The notes under the pieces: model-generated
The model's database searches: none
Seen by the model: only the letters and a program-made list of their open reading frames with translations
What the model was told of the DNA's origin: nothing
Position numbers and translations under genes: made by a program
Part shown: positions 21,110 to 32,101 of the stretch, piece by piece
Position numbering within the stretch: the stretch's first letter is position 1
Layout: each line of letters starts with the position of its first letter
Assembly: GCA_029168955.1 (NCBI GenBank)
Contig: JAPDOI010001481.1
Span: 1 to 64,000, forward strand
Reading direction: 5' to 3'
DNA from: Aplectana chamaeleonis
Lineage: Eukaryota; Nematoda; Chromadorea; Rhabditida; Cosmocercidae
DNA length: 64,000 bases

Positions 21110-23010
21110 GAATCCGGAAGATTTTTTTCGAACACCCTGAAAATTGGCTGATGCCTTTCTTTACTTTTTCGCCAAGTTCAAAACCGCTTATGATTTCGTT
21201 CAATGGCTTCCGCAGCAAAATCCTATGTCAGATTCGGAGAGAGCGAGCCAGAAATTACCAGAAAACATTCATCATTTTGAAAAATGGAGGGGATGGCCCT
21301 GCGAGCTTCCCTGGTTAGCTCAAGCTTCGTCCAAGAAAAGCTTTACTCGCAGGAGCGTCATTTAATTCGCCAATGGATCTCCGTTTTTGACGAGAGGGGG
21401 GTGCAAAGAGCTATCATTCAGCTCAAGCCCTTAGGCAATTTTTGAATCTGGCTTCTTCGAAGTTAAGTATCATGGACACTGTTTCACCTAGTGATCGTCA
21501 CCTAATTACCACTACCTGACACACGGTCCGTGATACTTAACTTTGAAGTCTGCCTTCCTGAAGCTGTTAGATAATAAAGAAGTTACAGAAATTGTCATTT
21601 TTGGAAGACTGCTTAAAAATTCGAAATTCGCTCGACAGAAATGATTCCGCGGATCCGTTTCGCTCGAATTGCATGAATAAGAGTTGCTATAGGAGAAGTT
21701 AACCTTTTAAATGGTATAAAAAACTTGATAAAAAATTTAATTTGGAAAATATGGGCTGAACAGAAAAATTAAAAACATTGACAACTAAACGTCGCCGAAT
21801 GCGCGCGCCCTGCGCCGCGGTGTTGGATTGGGGCACGGCAGAGGCTTCTCTCATCAACAGAGTTTCCTAATTTTATGTGACTCAAACTCAGTAATGGGTG
21901 AGTTTCATACGCGAGGGCAGAACTCAGAAGTAAAAAAAAACATAGAATATGTAGACAATCCTAGAATCTGAGTGATTTTTTCAGTGGCACAAAATGAGCC
22001 TGTGGAGCAGGAACAAGCAAAATGAAAAATCTGGTCTTCGGAGCATTGACAACCCGGCGCGCGGGGTGTCCGAGTCAGTATGATGAGCGCAGAGGACGAA
22101 AAGAAAGGCGCTGCCAGACGGCTTGCCACTCTTTCGGCCGGCCAAAGTGCGAACTGGCTATCTCTGCGACTCCGTGGAGAGGGATCATTCACTTTGGCTG
22201 TACAGTGTAAGGATGGTAGCAATCCTACTGGGGGGGGGGGGCACTCAACATTCCAAAGAGGAGTGACAGATACAGCTTCCGGATGCCTGAGGCTCAAAAT
22301 AGAGTCTCTAGGAAAGCAATGTCTGATAACGCGATCAGTAATCTGATGTGGATGAATTTCGAGCAGCCCCCCTCAAAAAGGTTGGCACCCAGGAATGAAT
22401 CTCTAGAGTAATCGATTCTTAAATTTATCCGCTAAAAGGCGTTGTAGGCTGTGCTTTTTCCATGGGTGGCACAGGAGAATCGGGTAGCAAGTTGGTTACT
22501 TACTTATTACCAAATGAGTCCAGAAGGTCGTTGTATAACATTCGTAGATTCGAAGCGGACATTTTCCGAAAAAATTAAGCTGTGAAAATGGTGAACACAT
22601 TCTCAAAGTCACACTTCTAGCTAAATGGGTTTCTCAAAGCAAAATCATTTTGACGGTGGCCGAAACGCTTCAACGATAAGGAACACCAGGCGAGTGGAGT
22701 GGGGGAGTCTACAAAGAATTAAACATATTTTTTGAGAACGATTTCCGTGGATACAATAAAAAGTCCCCGAAACGAACCGTTGTGTTAGTCCACATGGAAA
22801 AGCCCTAGGCTTTTTGAAGGAGGACTTCTACTTGGTTGAGATTGTTTATGCGTTAATAATTGCACTTGTCACTGTTTTTTCACTGGTTAACGTTTCTGAA
22901 CAGGAAAATGAAACCGTTTGTGTGATTTTACTTACATCGTGTCTCTTTCTCAATAGTAAGTACTGAGTGCCTTTTTTTGGTACTAGAATAGAACCGAAGA
23001 AAGAGAAATC
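21110..23010. other. No supported gene; one hairpin and one long G tract
   Basis: A hairpin of about 30 bp arms (GAAGTTAAGTATCATGGAC with its complement) lies at 21455-21550. A twelve-G tract is at 22230-22241. Open frames at 21905-22345 on both strands have no recognisable domain. Confidence 0.4.
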
Positions 23011-23014
23011 ATTT

Positions 23015-23674
23015 TTAAAACCCTCGTTCTTCGCACATCTGCTTGAAGAGCTCTGATGTGAATTGTGTTCCATTATCGCTCACTAGCGTCTTTGGATTTC
23101 CATAGCATGCGAAAAGCTCTTTCAACAGCTTTACCGTTGTGCCAGCTGTGATGTTCTTTAACTCAAACATCTCCGGCCACTTACTCAAGGCGTCAACAAC
23201 GACCATATAGTACACTCCATCCATTGGACCAGCGAAATCAACATGAACTCGCTCCCAAACATTTTCTGGTGTATTCCATGTTCTTAGATATACTTTAGTG
23301 GGAGATTTTGAGTGTAGTTGGCAATCAGCGCAACTTCTCACAACCTTTTCACAGTCTTCATCGATATTTGGCCAATAGACATAGCTTCGCGCTAGTCCTT
23401 TCATCCTGACAATCCCAGGATGACCACAGTGCAGCTCTTTGAGAACGTCTTTTCTTAGCGTCTCTGGCACGATAACTCTATCGCTTACCATCACACAGCC
23501 TTGCACTATCGATAACGATTCACGTTTAGAGTAAAACTTCTTCAAATCAGGTTTTACCACTTTTGGCCATTTTCCAGTATCAATGAAACCTTTCAGCTTT
23601 CGCAGCAGAACATCCCTTTCAGTGTGCTCACGAATCATGTTAGCTGTCACGGGCAATCTGCGTATGGTTGGCAT
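23015..23674 (-). pseudogene. Gypsy integrase, C-terminally truncated
   Basis: A 219-residue open frame with an H-x3-H..C-x2-C zinc domain (ELHCGHPG then CADCQLH) and the first two catalytic acids of the DDE core (HVDFAGP and VSDNGTQF). The third catalytic glutamate is missing because similarity ends at about 23015, where unrelated sequence starts. The rest of integrase and the 3' LTR are therefore gone. It follows the RT/RNase H frame of the same element, separated by a palindromic insertion at about 23685-23800. It would have joined element DNA to the host genome; this copy could not. Confidence 0.85.
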
Positions 23675-23684
23675 GGATCCTGAA

Positions 23685-23803
23685 GAGACTTTGTGTTTCT
23701 ATTGGAGGTTGGCGCGAACTCGGTGCACCTATGTTATAGCATATAACACCGAGCTTGCGCCAACCTTCAGCAGTGAACGCGAAGTCTCTTTCCGGATACA
23801 GGC
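23685..23803. mobile_element. Palindromic mini-element inserted in Gypsy pol
   Basis: GGTTGGCGCGAACTCGGTG and its complement face each other around CTATGTTATAGCATAT at 23717-23775, forming a near-perfect hairpin. A second copy with longer matching arms is at 59088-59192. Gypsy coding similarity stops on one side and resumes on the other, so it sits inside pol, in the linker between RNase H and integrase. Confidence 0.7.
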
Positions 23804-23906
23804 CGACGTTACAGCATCTGCAAGCACTAGATGCACGTCTTTCTCAACCGACGCGACAGCGCAGTCCTGCTGTACAAGGGGATGCCTTTGAATCAATCTC
23901 GATAAT

Positions 23907-24584
23907 TCATCCGTCTGTCCGAACGAATCCGTCTTGATGTACTCGATTTAGAAATCGTAGCCTATCAGCATTGTTGATCAACGCATCAAACGGTTGGTAG
24001 AATGGACCCTTCTTGTTGCTAAATATGGCCAAAAACGGCTTGTGGTCAGTACGGAGCGTGAAACGCCTCCCGTATACATACTTATGGAACTTCTTGATTG
24101 CTTCCATAAGACCTAGTGCCTCTTTCTCTATCTGGGCATAATTCTTTTCAGCAACTGTGAGTGATCTCGAGCCGTGGGCAATAGGCTTTTCTGTACCATC
24201 CGGCATTCTGTGCGAGATCACATACCCGATCCCATAATCGCACGCATCAGCAGCCACGATTATCTTCTTTTTAGGATCATAGTGCGTCAGGTTCAAGTCT
24301 GACACCAGCATTTTCTTCAATTTCTCGAACACTGTTTCATGTGTGTGTTTCCATATCCAATTAACGTCTTTTTTCAGCAAAGCATCCAGTGGTCCACGCA
24401 TCTCCTTCATATTCGGAATGAAGGATGAATAATACGTAACCATACCTAGGAATGCGCGCAACTGTGCCACATTCTGTGGTGCTGGCATTTTAGCGATAGC
24501 AGCCACCTTCTCTGGATTCGGACGACGTCCGTTACGGTCTACAACGAACCCGAGGAAACAAATTTCTGATTTGCGAACGAGCAT
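23907..24584 (-). pseudogene. Gypsy RT C-terminus and RNase H
   Basis: This continues the RT palm and thumb (FLGFVVDRNG, LRAFLGMVTYYSSFI) into RNase H (VAADACDYGIGYVISH and LRTDHKPFLAIF). It ends at a premature stop near 23907, just after an apparent deletion of about 25-30 bases in the conserved region between RNase H and the linker. The linker itself is recognisable in the next frame to about 23805. It is joined to the upstream RT frame by a one-base shift at the T run 24570-24572. Confidence 0.85.
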
Positions 24585-25693
24585 TTTTCCAGTCTTACTC
24601 GAAAACCGTATTCGTTTATTCGTTCGAATAAAGCATATATGTTGTTTCTATTCTCTTCAGGTGTCTTCCCGACTACCAGAATATCGTCCAGGTAGGCTGT
24701 AACTCCTTCCAGACCCGAGATCATTTTGTTCATGATGCTTTGAAAAATTCCTGGCGCTGTCTTTATACCAAAAGGCAACCTTTTGTATCGATATAGACCC
24801 TTGTGTGTATTGATTACCACTAACTTTTGGGCCTCATCCGTCAGCTGTACTTGAAGGTAAGCATCCGGAAAATCAATCTGTGAGAAGATCGTTCCACCAT
24901 TCAGAGATGCGAAAATGTCCTCCGGAATGGTAATAGGATACTCATATGCCTCCAAGGCGTTGTTCAAACCAGTTGAAAAATCTGCGCAAACTCTCAATTT
25001 GTAATTTGCCTTCTGTACGCAAACTATCGGAGCGGCCCAATCACTGCGGGTTATCTGTTCGATAACACCTATTTCTTCAAGGCGCTCAAGTTCTTTTTCA
25101 ACTGTTTCGAGCGATGCATGCGCTACAGGCCTTTTCATTCTGAAAACCGGCTTAGCACTAGGTAAGAGCTTCAATGCTGCTTTTTCTTTGGTGCAGGTGC
25201 CTAAGCCCTCTCGAAACACACTTTCAAACCTTTGTTTCAAGTCGTTTACCAAGTTGGCATCATCTGCGGTACTCACGTGAGCTACCATTTGCTCCATGTG
25301 ATATGCCATTTCAGCGTTTTGTCTGATCCAATCGAGACCTACAAGACTTTTGTGGGGGGTGACAAAACAACATCCCTCACCAACGGCTTCTTTCAGCTTG
25401 AACTGACACTTCAGTTCACCGAAAACCTTCATTTGGTTACCACTAGCGTCCCTCACGACCAAGCTAGTATCGGTGAGTTTCGGCCTGCCCATCTTCTTCC
25501 ACATGTCTGCATTTAACAATGTGATATTTGAGCCAGTATCTAGTTGAAACGCCATTTTGTGCCCGTTGATTTCAACCCTGACGTATTTCCGAACCGCATT
25601 CACGTCAGCCTCAGCACTTCCTGCGAGAACTACTCTCCCACAGTGTTTCTTCTGAGGTTTTCTCGATTTGGATCTACTTCTGTACTGTGACAT
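24573..25693 (-). pseudogene. Gypsy protease and reverse transcriptase
   Basis: In order: a basic Ser/Arg linker after the zinc knuckles, an aspartic protease with active site LDTGSN (about residue 52), and RT with the catalytic YLDDIL box (about residue 335). Motif A in this copy reads SQIDFPDAYLQ. The frame is continuous with gag at 26617, without the usual gag/pol shift. It breaks at a three-T run (24570-24572 on plus), where a one-base change moves RT into the 24584-23907 frame. The element would copy its RNA to DNA in cytoplasmic particles. Confidence 0.88.
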
Positions 25694-26617
25694 TCTTTCA
25701 CAATGCTTCTCCTTGTGCCCTTTTCCTTTACATGAGTTACACTTCCATTGCTTGCTTCGACACTATCGACTAGTGTGACCATTCTTGCCGCAGTTCCAGC
25801 ATTCTACTGAATGCTCTTTCTTACTCGGCTTTGACGGCTCTGATCTGACCTCTCTAACATTAATTGAGTCTTCCTCAATCATCTTTGACGCCTTCAATAA
25901 CGTCACAACTCGATCACACTCTTTCTATAACTCATGAAGCGTTGGTTTTCTACGCTCTTTTGCTTCCTTGTCTGGAAAGGCAAGCAACCGTGGTCGAATT
26001 TCTCTATCCTTGTGTGATTTTAGACCGTAAATCCACAACAAGGCCTTCAACCCATCAGTATCCACCTCGCTGAAGCTGGCGTGTTCACACATCTCGTTCA
26101 CTCTACCAGTGTATTCCATATAATCCTCATTGTCTTGTTTCTCAACTTGCATACACTGATATCTTAGATTAAACAACGATTTCCTGACATCGAACATGTT
26201 CCTATAGGTTGATATCGTCTCGCTGTACTGTACTTGTGATGGCGTTTTGGGAAGGATCTGTCTTTTGTATCGCTCAAAAGATTCGTTATCCAACTTCTCT
26301 AGCAGTAATCTCAACCTCGCTTCCTCAGCAAGGGCTGCTCCATCTTTCATGAATATGTCTTCATGCCGATCGTACCAGCGAGAGAAACATCGATCGGTTT
26401 CATTATCAAAAACAAATACTGGAATTCGACCATTTAATTCGGACATTAATGTCGACGAATTTGTCACTACCTCGTTTACTGGCTTCGCCTCAATCTTTGT
26501 AGCCATAACCTGCATCATTTGCTGCATCATTTCCATTTGCTTCTGTGCATTATCCTGCATCAGCTTCATTTGCTGTGCCTTTTGCTCAATCAACTTTTGG
26601 ACGGTTTCCTGGTCCAT
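25694..26617 (-). pseudogene. Gypsy gag with two CCHC zinc knuckles and two TAG codons
   Basis: ATG at 26617 opens a Met/Gln-rich coiled-coil-like N-terminus (KLIEQKAQQMKLMQDNAQ), then the retrotransposon gag core (FSRWYDRHEDIFM; LNLRYQCMQ-like). Two zinc knuckles follow: CWNCGKNGHTSR.C and CNSCKGKGHKEKHC. In-frame TAG codons occur at 25927-25925 and 25765-25763, the latter directly before the final Cys of the first knuckle. Everything else stays in one frame into protease. The two stops are substitutions rather than frame slips. The last few codons overlap the start of the next frame by convention only. Confidence 0.85.
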
Positions 26618-27044
26618 GTTTAGGGCGATTATTCAATAAATCTCAAGCCCACTAAACACTTCTGCTCAAAACCTCTGCTCCAGCGTCCCAAACGCGAGCT
26701 GTTTCGAGTGGCTTTTTTGGATCAAGCACAAAAATCCAAACGTACGATCCCTGATACTCCATAAATTCAACCGCCAACGCGGGCTTCTGGGCCTTTCTTC
26801 AGGTATTCAACCGTCGCAATGCGGGTACCTGGCCTTGTTTCGTCAGCAGTTCGTAAGTGTCCTGACTATTTGCAATGCCAAACCCACGTTACATATGTGT
26901 ACCTTGACTTCGCCAATAGGCAAGACACCACAGTATGAACAGTTGTGAAAAGCTGGTACTGCTGATTTTTTTTGCCACCCAGTGAAGGGCCGACAAAAAA
27001 ATGTTCGGATCGACACCCAATTAAGAGCCGACAGTCCGAAAATC

Positions 27045-27839
27045 TGATCGCCAATTGTTACGTCTGTGACGGACACAGATCAACAAATGGCTTTATTAGA
27101 ATACAGCGAATAGGATAGGTGTGGCGCAGGCGTCGTCGTGGTAGTCGTGGTGGTGGCTGCTCGCTGAAGTGTAACTCATGTAAAGGAAAAGGGCACAAGG
27201 AGAAGTATTGTGAAAGAATGTCACAGTACAGAAGTAGATCCAAAATCTCATTCTGATCGCCAATTGTTACGTCTGTGACGGACACAGATCAACAAATGGC
27301 TTTATTAGGATAGGTGTGGCGCAGGCGTCGTGGTGGTAGTCGTGGTGGTGGCTGCTCGTTGAAGTGTAACTCATGTAAAGGAAAAGGGCACAAGGAGAAG
27401 TATTGTGAAAGAATGTCACAGTACAGAAGTAGATCCAAAATCTCATCCTGATCGCCAATTGTTACGTCTGTGACGGACACAGATCAACAAATGGCTTTAT
27501 TAGGATAGGTGTGGCGCAGGCGTCGTGGTGGTAGTCGTGGTGGTGGGTGCTCGCTGAAGTGTAACTCATGTAAAGGAAAAGGGCACAAGGAGAAGTATTG
27601 TGAAAGAATGTCACAGTACAGAAGTAGATCCAAAATCTCATCCTGATCGCCAATTGTTACGTCTGTGACGGACACAGATCAACAAATGGCTTTATTGGAA
27701 TACAGCGAATAGGATAGGTGTGGCGCAGGTAGTCGTGGTGGTGGCTGCTCGTTGAAGTGTAACTCATGTAAAGAATAGGATAGGTGTGGCGCAGGTAGTC
27801 GTGGTGGTGGCTGCTCGTTGAAGTGTAACTCATGTAAAG
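27045..27839. repeat. 195 bp tandem array: Gypsy LTR end fused to inverted gag zinc-knuckle segment
   Basis: Units start with TGATCGCCAATTGTTACG at 27045, 27254, 27449 and 27644. Spacing is about 209, 195 and 195, the first unit keeping an extra AATACAGCGAAT. Each unit has about 105 bp of the LTR end with its primer-site junction. It is joined at CTGCTCG(T/C)TGA to about 85 bp of gag coding sequence (CNSCKGKGHKEKYC) in the opposite orientation. The array ends in a 66 bp duplication (27708-27773, 27774-27839) lacking most of the gag part. The plus strand of each unit is open for about 45 codons, joining RRRRGSRGGG to the zinc knuckle. Confidence 0.85.
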
Positions 27840-27850
27840 AAAAAAGCAAA

Positions 27851-28177
27851 TGTTACGTCTGTGACGGAAACAGATCAACAAATGGCTTTATTAGAATGCA
27901 GCGAATAGGATAGGTGTGGCGCAGGCGTCGTCGTGGTAGTCGTGGTGGTGGCTGCTCGTTGACGGCGACGGCTGGCAGGTGTGCAGGAGGCGGTGGTGGC
28001 GTCGGGTACGGCTGGCAGGTAGTCGAGGCAGACAGGTAGACGCGAATCGAGATTTCCCAACAGCGCGGCGGCTGGGTTTATATGTGGATCGATGCGGCCT
28101 GTAATTGGCGGATCAAAACCCGCCCACTTGGTGATCGGTCTGCAGTGAAAAACCGATAAGTGATCTATATCACAACA
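27851..28177 (-). repeat. Gypsy 5' LTR, 327 bp
   Basis: On minus it runs TGTTGTGATATAGATCAC to GACGTAACA, with the TG..CA ends expected of an LTR. It matches the solo LTR at 30083-31349 outside that copy's insertion. A GTCGTGGTGGTGG-rich internal portion accounts for the low-complexity look. Confidence 0.8.
27885..28082 (-). promoter_or_regulatory. LTR TATA box and poly-A signal
   Basis: Reading the minus strand of the LTR, CACATATAAACCC near 28080 is a TATA box and TAATAAAGCC near 27890 is a polyadenylation signal. Their order matches transcription toward gag. The solo LTR keeps the TATA motif (31250 region), but its poly-A hexamer is altered because GGCTTATT lost one T. Confidence 0.6.
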
Positions 28178-30082
28178 AATAACAAAACGGGTTTACTTTG
28201 CGAGTAAAAGTTTCAGCAACGTTAATCGGTTCTTGAGAAATATTTATACATTTTCGTGGACTCATCCAATCCACTTCCCCAATCCTCTCTATTTTTTGTG
28301 GAAGCGTTTCTGTGAGCACCGAATCAGATTTGCTCGGAGATCCCCTTTCTGATAGAACTTTATTAGCTTTATCTCTATCGCAAGTGTAATCAGCAGCGTT
28401 AGCGAAGAAGTCAGAAATTTTGTTGAAGAAATTGCGCAGTGCTATAAAAAGTGAGTGTTTTGTAGAACAGCGTCAGCATCCACATAGACGAAGCGTTCGT
28501 GGCTATTTACCAAAATATAGATCAAAACCCCAATCATCCTAGAGATGCCAGTCGATGGCACAGTAGTAGCGTCTTTTTCTTTGTGTCTCCGGCGCAAGAG
28601 GTGGAGTGGAGAGCGCAGTAATCACGAGGGAAAGTGGGCTCGGCATGCCTGGTTGTCAATGGTACCGCAACCGAAAAATCTGAGAAATCGAGAAAGGGCT
28701 ATTATGTTTCGGAAATACTTTTGCTCGCGTATCGAAATTTGGGTGCGAAAAAATGAGTGTGAAACGAGGTTGAATCGTGGATTAATCTTTTACTAACCTT
28801 GTGCTACATGGGATCCCTAACTTATAAACATAAATACAGTTTCGAAGGAATTATTTAGAGGATTTAGATGAAGCTCATTTCATCATGATGAGACGATAAT
28901 GTCAAGCGATCGTTCGAAATATCCGCCATAAGCACAGGTCTTCAGATACTCTTCCGTCCGTTTCGTACTACATATGCCTTCTACCTTGTTCCCAGTGCAC
29001 GACTACACAAAAAAAGGTGAAGCGGATACAAGTCTAGAGAATCCGATGGCGAGTCCCATAAGCAGTAGATTGGAAAGCTTGCGTATGCTTCAGAAGCTTC
29101 ACATTTTGAACTTCATAATCCTCAAATTGTGAGACTTTCATTCAAGTATGTGATTTTGTTGAAATCGACACGAGATTGGTGACAGATCTTTGTGGCTAAC
29201 GTTTCGTAACAACCTCCTTATTCAGAGTTTGAAAGAAATCAATTGTAAAGGGTGTTCACCATGCCAAATGACGTCTAAACTATACACAAATTTGAAAACC
29301 CATTTTTTGGTAACAGAGAAAGTCATAGAAAGACTGTATCTAGCCAAGAACACGCTAGTAATCAAACATGCAAGAATCATCTATGGGAGAAACGCTGAAG
29401 GCCACCACTTGAGATATTGCAAGGCGGGTATCGGCTGTAGTCTCAGATGGTGCTGCAACAGCGGCTGTCCGTACCTGCGGAGCGGTAGTTAGCTCCGATA
29501 AAGCCCCTAGAGCAAGCATTTCAATGTAGAAAATACTTTATTCTACTGAATGGCAAGGTCACGATGCAAAGAACCGTGCTTTATATTGCTATTGAAAACT
29601 TCTTATGGTTCATTTATGACGGAGTGCAGGAGCTTTAATTTTTCATTCTCCGTATAGTACGGTTTCTGAAGCGCGCTGCTTCCACCTTGGCATACATCGG
29701 CCATCGATTCTTTCAATATCTGTGACCCAATAACGGACGTACACATGATGTGCTTTTATTATTCTGCATTTATCCGGTCAAACTGTACAGTTTCGTACAT
29801 GAAAGCGGATATCCCACTATTTGGACATCGGATTTTAGATAAAATCGCTCAGACTTTCGTTTAGGGGGGGGGGGTTGTGAATACATACATAACATCCGCT
29901 CTCACTTTTTCGAAATGCTGTAGAGTAAGTTATCGCAAGTACAACGGCATTATACCTAAAGTCACGGACCTTTCATGTTTAGCACCCCAAATTACGCCCC
30001 TGGCTGGAATTAGTGCCAAAATTATTTGTCGACCTGCGACGGCAAAAACGTGACTTCAAGGCTCCTTCCTGTCTTTGAAGCT
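28178..30082. other. No supported gene
   Basis: No domain or coding exon was seen. An eleven-G tract lies at 29864-29874, and one TTTAGCACCCCAAATTACGC copy of the dispersed motif at about 29975. Confidence 0.4.
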
Positions 30083-31349
30083 TGTTACGTCTGTGACGGA
30101 CGCAGATCAACAAATGGCTTATTAGAATACAGCAATAGAATCTCAGAGAGTGGGGGAGGGGTCCGATTCGGCCACGATAGGCTTTCTAATCGGGTACCTA
30201 GTCGAGTTGAATGGAGCTTTCGCAGCAGCACGTGCTGCTCCTAGGAGTACGTGGCCTGTTCGATTAGACTACATGGCGCAGAGAGACAAAACCCTTGCCG
30301 CGCCCCCGTTTCCCACGCAGCAGCACATGGTCTGTTCGATAAGACTACGTGGCGCTAGGGGCGGGCTCCCACCCCTTTGATGGGAGCGGGTCTCCCTCTA
30401 CAAGGATACAGTCCAAGTCACGGCCCGCAGCAGGGGATCATCTCCACAGCAGTCCGCGACAAGGGCATCACCCTCGCCGCGGTCGACGGCGAGGGAGCTT
30501 CCCTCGCTGAGGACCGTGGGGGGACCCCTTAGCGGTTTAAAAATCGTTCAGAAATTGACTCTTAGTCACCTTCCAGGAGCGGCCCCGAAAGGCGGACTGC
30601 GCTCTATTTGGGATCGGGCCCCTTATATACGTGCTGTGCGGCTAATATGCGCCGGGTCAGCTTTGAAGCGATCGATCAACGCGTTCAATCAGGGGCATTG
30701 TGGGGGACAGGGGCTGTCTACACACCGAGGGAGGAGCTGCCCTGTTTTTTGCAGTTCAAAACGTCAGGCCACGTCAACGCGTGCGGAGTGGTCCCGAGTG
30801 GAATTAGAGCCGCAAAAGACGGGACAACTCCTCCCTCGGTGTGTAGAGAGCCCCTGTCCCGGCATTGTGGCTCGTTCGTCGTCCAAACTCATCGTAGTCA
30901 AATCAAAAGCGTATCGTGGCCGAGTGAAACGGCTATGATTGGCGGCAGGTGCTTCTTACTTGGACGACAATCAGGCCTCGTGGCGCACGGAGAGTACGTG
31001 GCCGTATCGTCGAATAACCGCTTTGTAGTCGAATCGAAAGCCTATCGTGGCCGAATAGGACCTCCGACTCTCTGAGATAGGTTGGTGTGGTACAGCGTCG
31101 TCGTGGCGTTGTCGTGGTGGTGGCTGGTCGATGACGGCGGCGGCTGCACGTGTGCAGGAGGTGGTGGTGGCTGCGTGTACGGCTGGTGTTTAGTTGAGAG
31201 CAGACAGGAAGACGCGAGTCGAGAATGTCCCAACAGCGCGGCGGCCGGGTTTATATGTGCATCGACGCGGCCTGTGATTGGCAGATCAAAACCCGCCCAC
31301 TTGGGGATCGGTCAACAGTGAAAACCGATATGTGATCTACATCACAACA
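30083..31349 (-). mobile_element. Solo LTR of the same Gypsy family, split by a foldback insertion
   Basis: The outer parts (30083-30142 and about 31075-31349) together match the LTR at 27851-28177. They keep the same TG..CA ends, TATA region and GTCGTGGTGGTGG tract. No internal Gypsy sequence is present, as expected after recombination between two LTRs. The flanking five bases do not match (AAGCT and GGGCC), so the insertion site has been altered. Confidence 0.75.
30146..31076. mobile_element. Foldback element inside the solo LTR, with a second foldback nested in it
   Basis: The ends TCTCAGAGAGT.GG face each other. The next 30 bp (TTCGGCCACGATAGGCTTTC) are also inverted at 31030-31060. Inside, 30690-30873 is a second inverted repeat (GGGGCTGTCTACACACCGAG and complement). 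The repeated tag TATCGTGGCCGA(G/A)T appears at 30915 and 31046. No open frame has domain similarity. Confidence 0.65.
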
Positions 31350-31356
31350 GGGCCAA

Positions 31357-31477
31357 ATAGAGTCCTGTCGCTGAAAGCCGCGGCAGCATGCAATGGAGGA
31401 GTATCGATCATGCGGCACCGCACGATCGATTCTCCTCAATTGCATGCTGCCGCGGCTTTCAGCGGTGGGACTCTATT
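31357..31477. repeat. Near-perfect hairpin, arms of about 57 bp
   Basis: ATAGAGTCC, then GCTGAAAGCCGCGGCAGCAT, recurs as reverse complement with about eight mismatches around a short loop (about 31414-31419). It starts within ten bases of the solo LTR end. Confidence 0.7.
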
Positions 31478-31932
31478 CAGCCCCTCTGTTGTTGGTTAGG
31501 CCGAGTTTTTTCCGCCCAACCTTTTTCCTCTTTCGTTCAGAGGAGCTATTTGAGATGTTGAACACGACTCTGAGGTCCGTTTGTAGTCTTCCGCAAAACT
31601 ACAGTAGGTTACTAGAGCGAAATCGCCTTTTCTCCTACCACGCATTGCTTTTCGTGATTGTAGCTCTACTGAGATGCATTTTGCCGCTGGCAAATGTATT
31701 AAATTCTTCCCATTGCCCATACTCCCAACATGCTTTTCTTAGTTTGAGTAAGCAACGCCAAGCCCGTAGATACCTCTCTAATGAAGTCAAAACTGTACCC
31801 ATGCTTGAACAGTTAGGAGCCGGAATTGATTTAACACGTTATCTAGAAAGACCAATGAAAGTTCGATGTTTCTAAGCTCCCCAAAAGAATTTTTTCTGTA
31901 CACCTGTTGAGAAAGTACACATACGAGCGAGC

Positions 31933-32101
31933 TTGATTTCCGGTTCGCAGTTATAGACAACCGCTGTTGCCGTACGCAACATGGTGATAGTCAAGCTGTG
32001 ACCACTTGTAGCCGTTTTCAGAACGCAAAGTCCCGGCTCGGTTACCTTCGAGCTGCGTACTGAAACAGCGGTTGTCCAAACTTGCGGACCGGATTTTGAT
32101 T
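31933..32101. repeat. Inverted repeat, arms of about 48 bp
   Basis: TTGATTTCCGGTTCGCA and GACAACCGCTGTT face their complements at 32048-32101, around a spacer of about 70 bp. Probably a small MITE. The remainder of 31480-32600 shows no gene. Confidence 0.6.

Larger units (their letters stand above)
23015..28177 (-). mobile_element. Gypsy (Ty3-type) LTR retrotransposon, 3'-truncated
   Basis: Order on minus: 5' LTR 28177-27851, an expanded tandem leader (27839-27045), an untranslated leader with a candidate primer-binding site just inside the LTR (ATTGGCGATCAG), gag, protease, RT, RNase H, integrase. The protease-RT-RNase H-integrase order defines Gypsy. The 3' LTR and the integrase end are missing. 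Defects are two TAG codons, one single-base slip, one small deletion and one palindrome insertion. Confidence 0.85.

Noticed and set aside
22022..22346. Overlapping frames with Arg/Ser-rich peptides
   Set aside because: Both strands are open to similar length, a G12 tract interrupts, and no domain is recognisable.
27045..27839. Regularly spaced repeats suggesting a CRISPR array
   Set aside because: Units are about 195 bp with no short palindromic repeats or unique spacers, and derive from a Gypsy LTR and gag.
27045..27881. Series of similar 60-77 codon minus-strand frames beginning SVTDVTIGDQ
   Set aside because: They are the same tandem LTR-end unit read repeatedly and cross the LTR/gag junction out of the gag frame; not genes.
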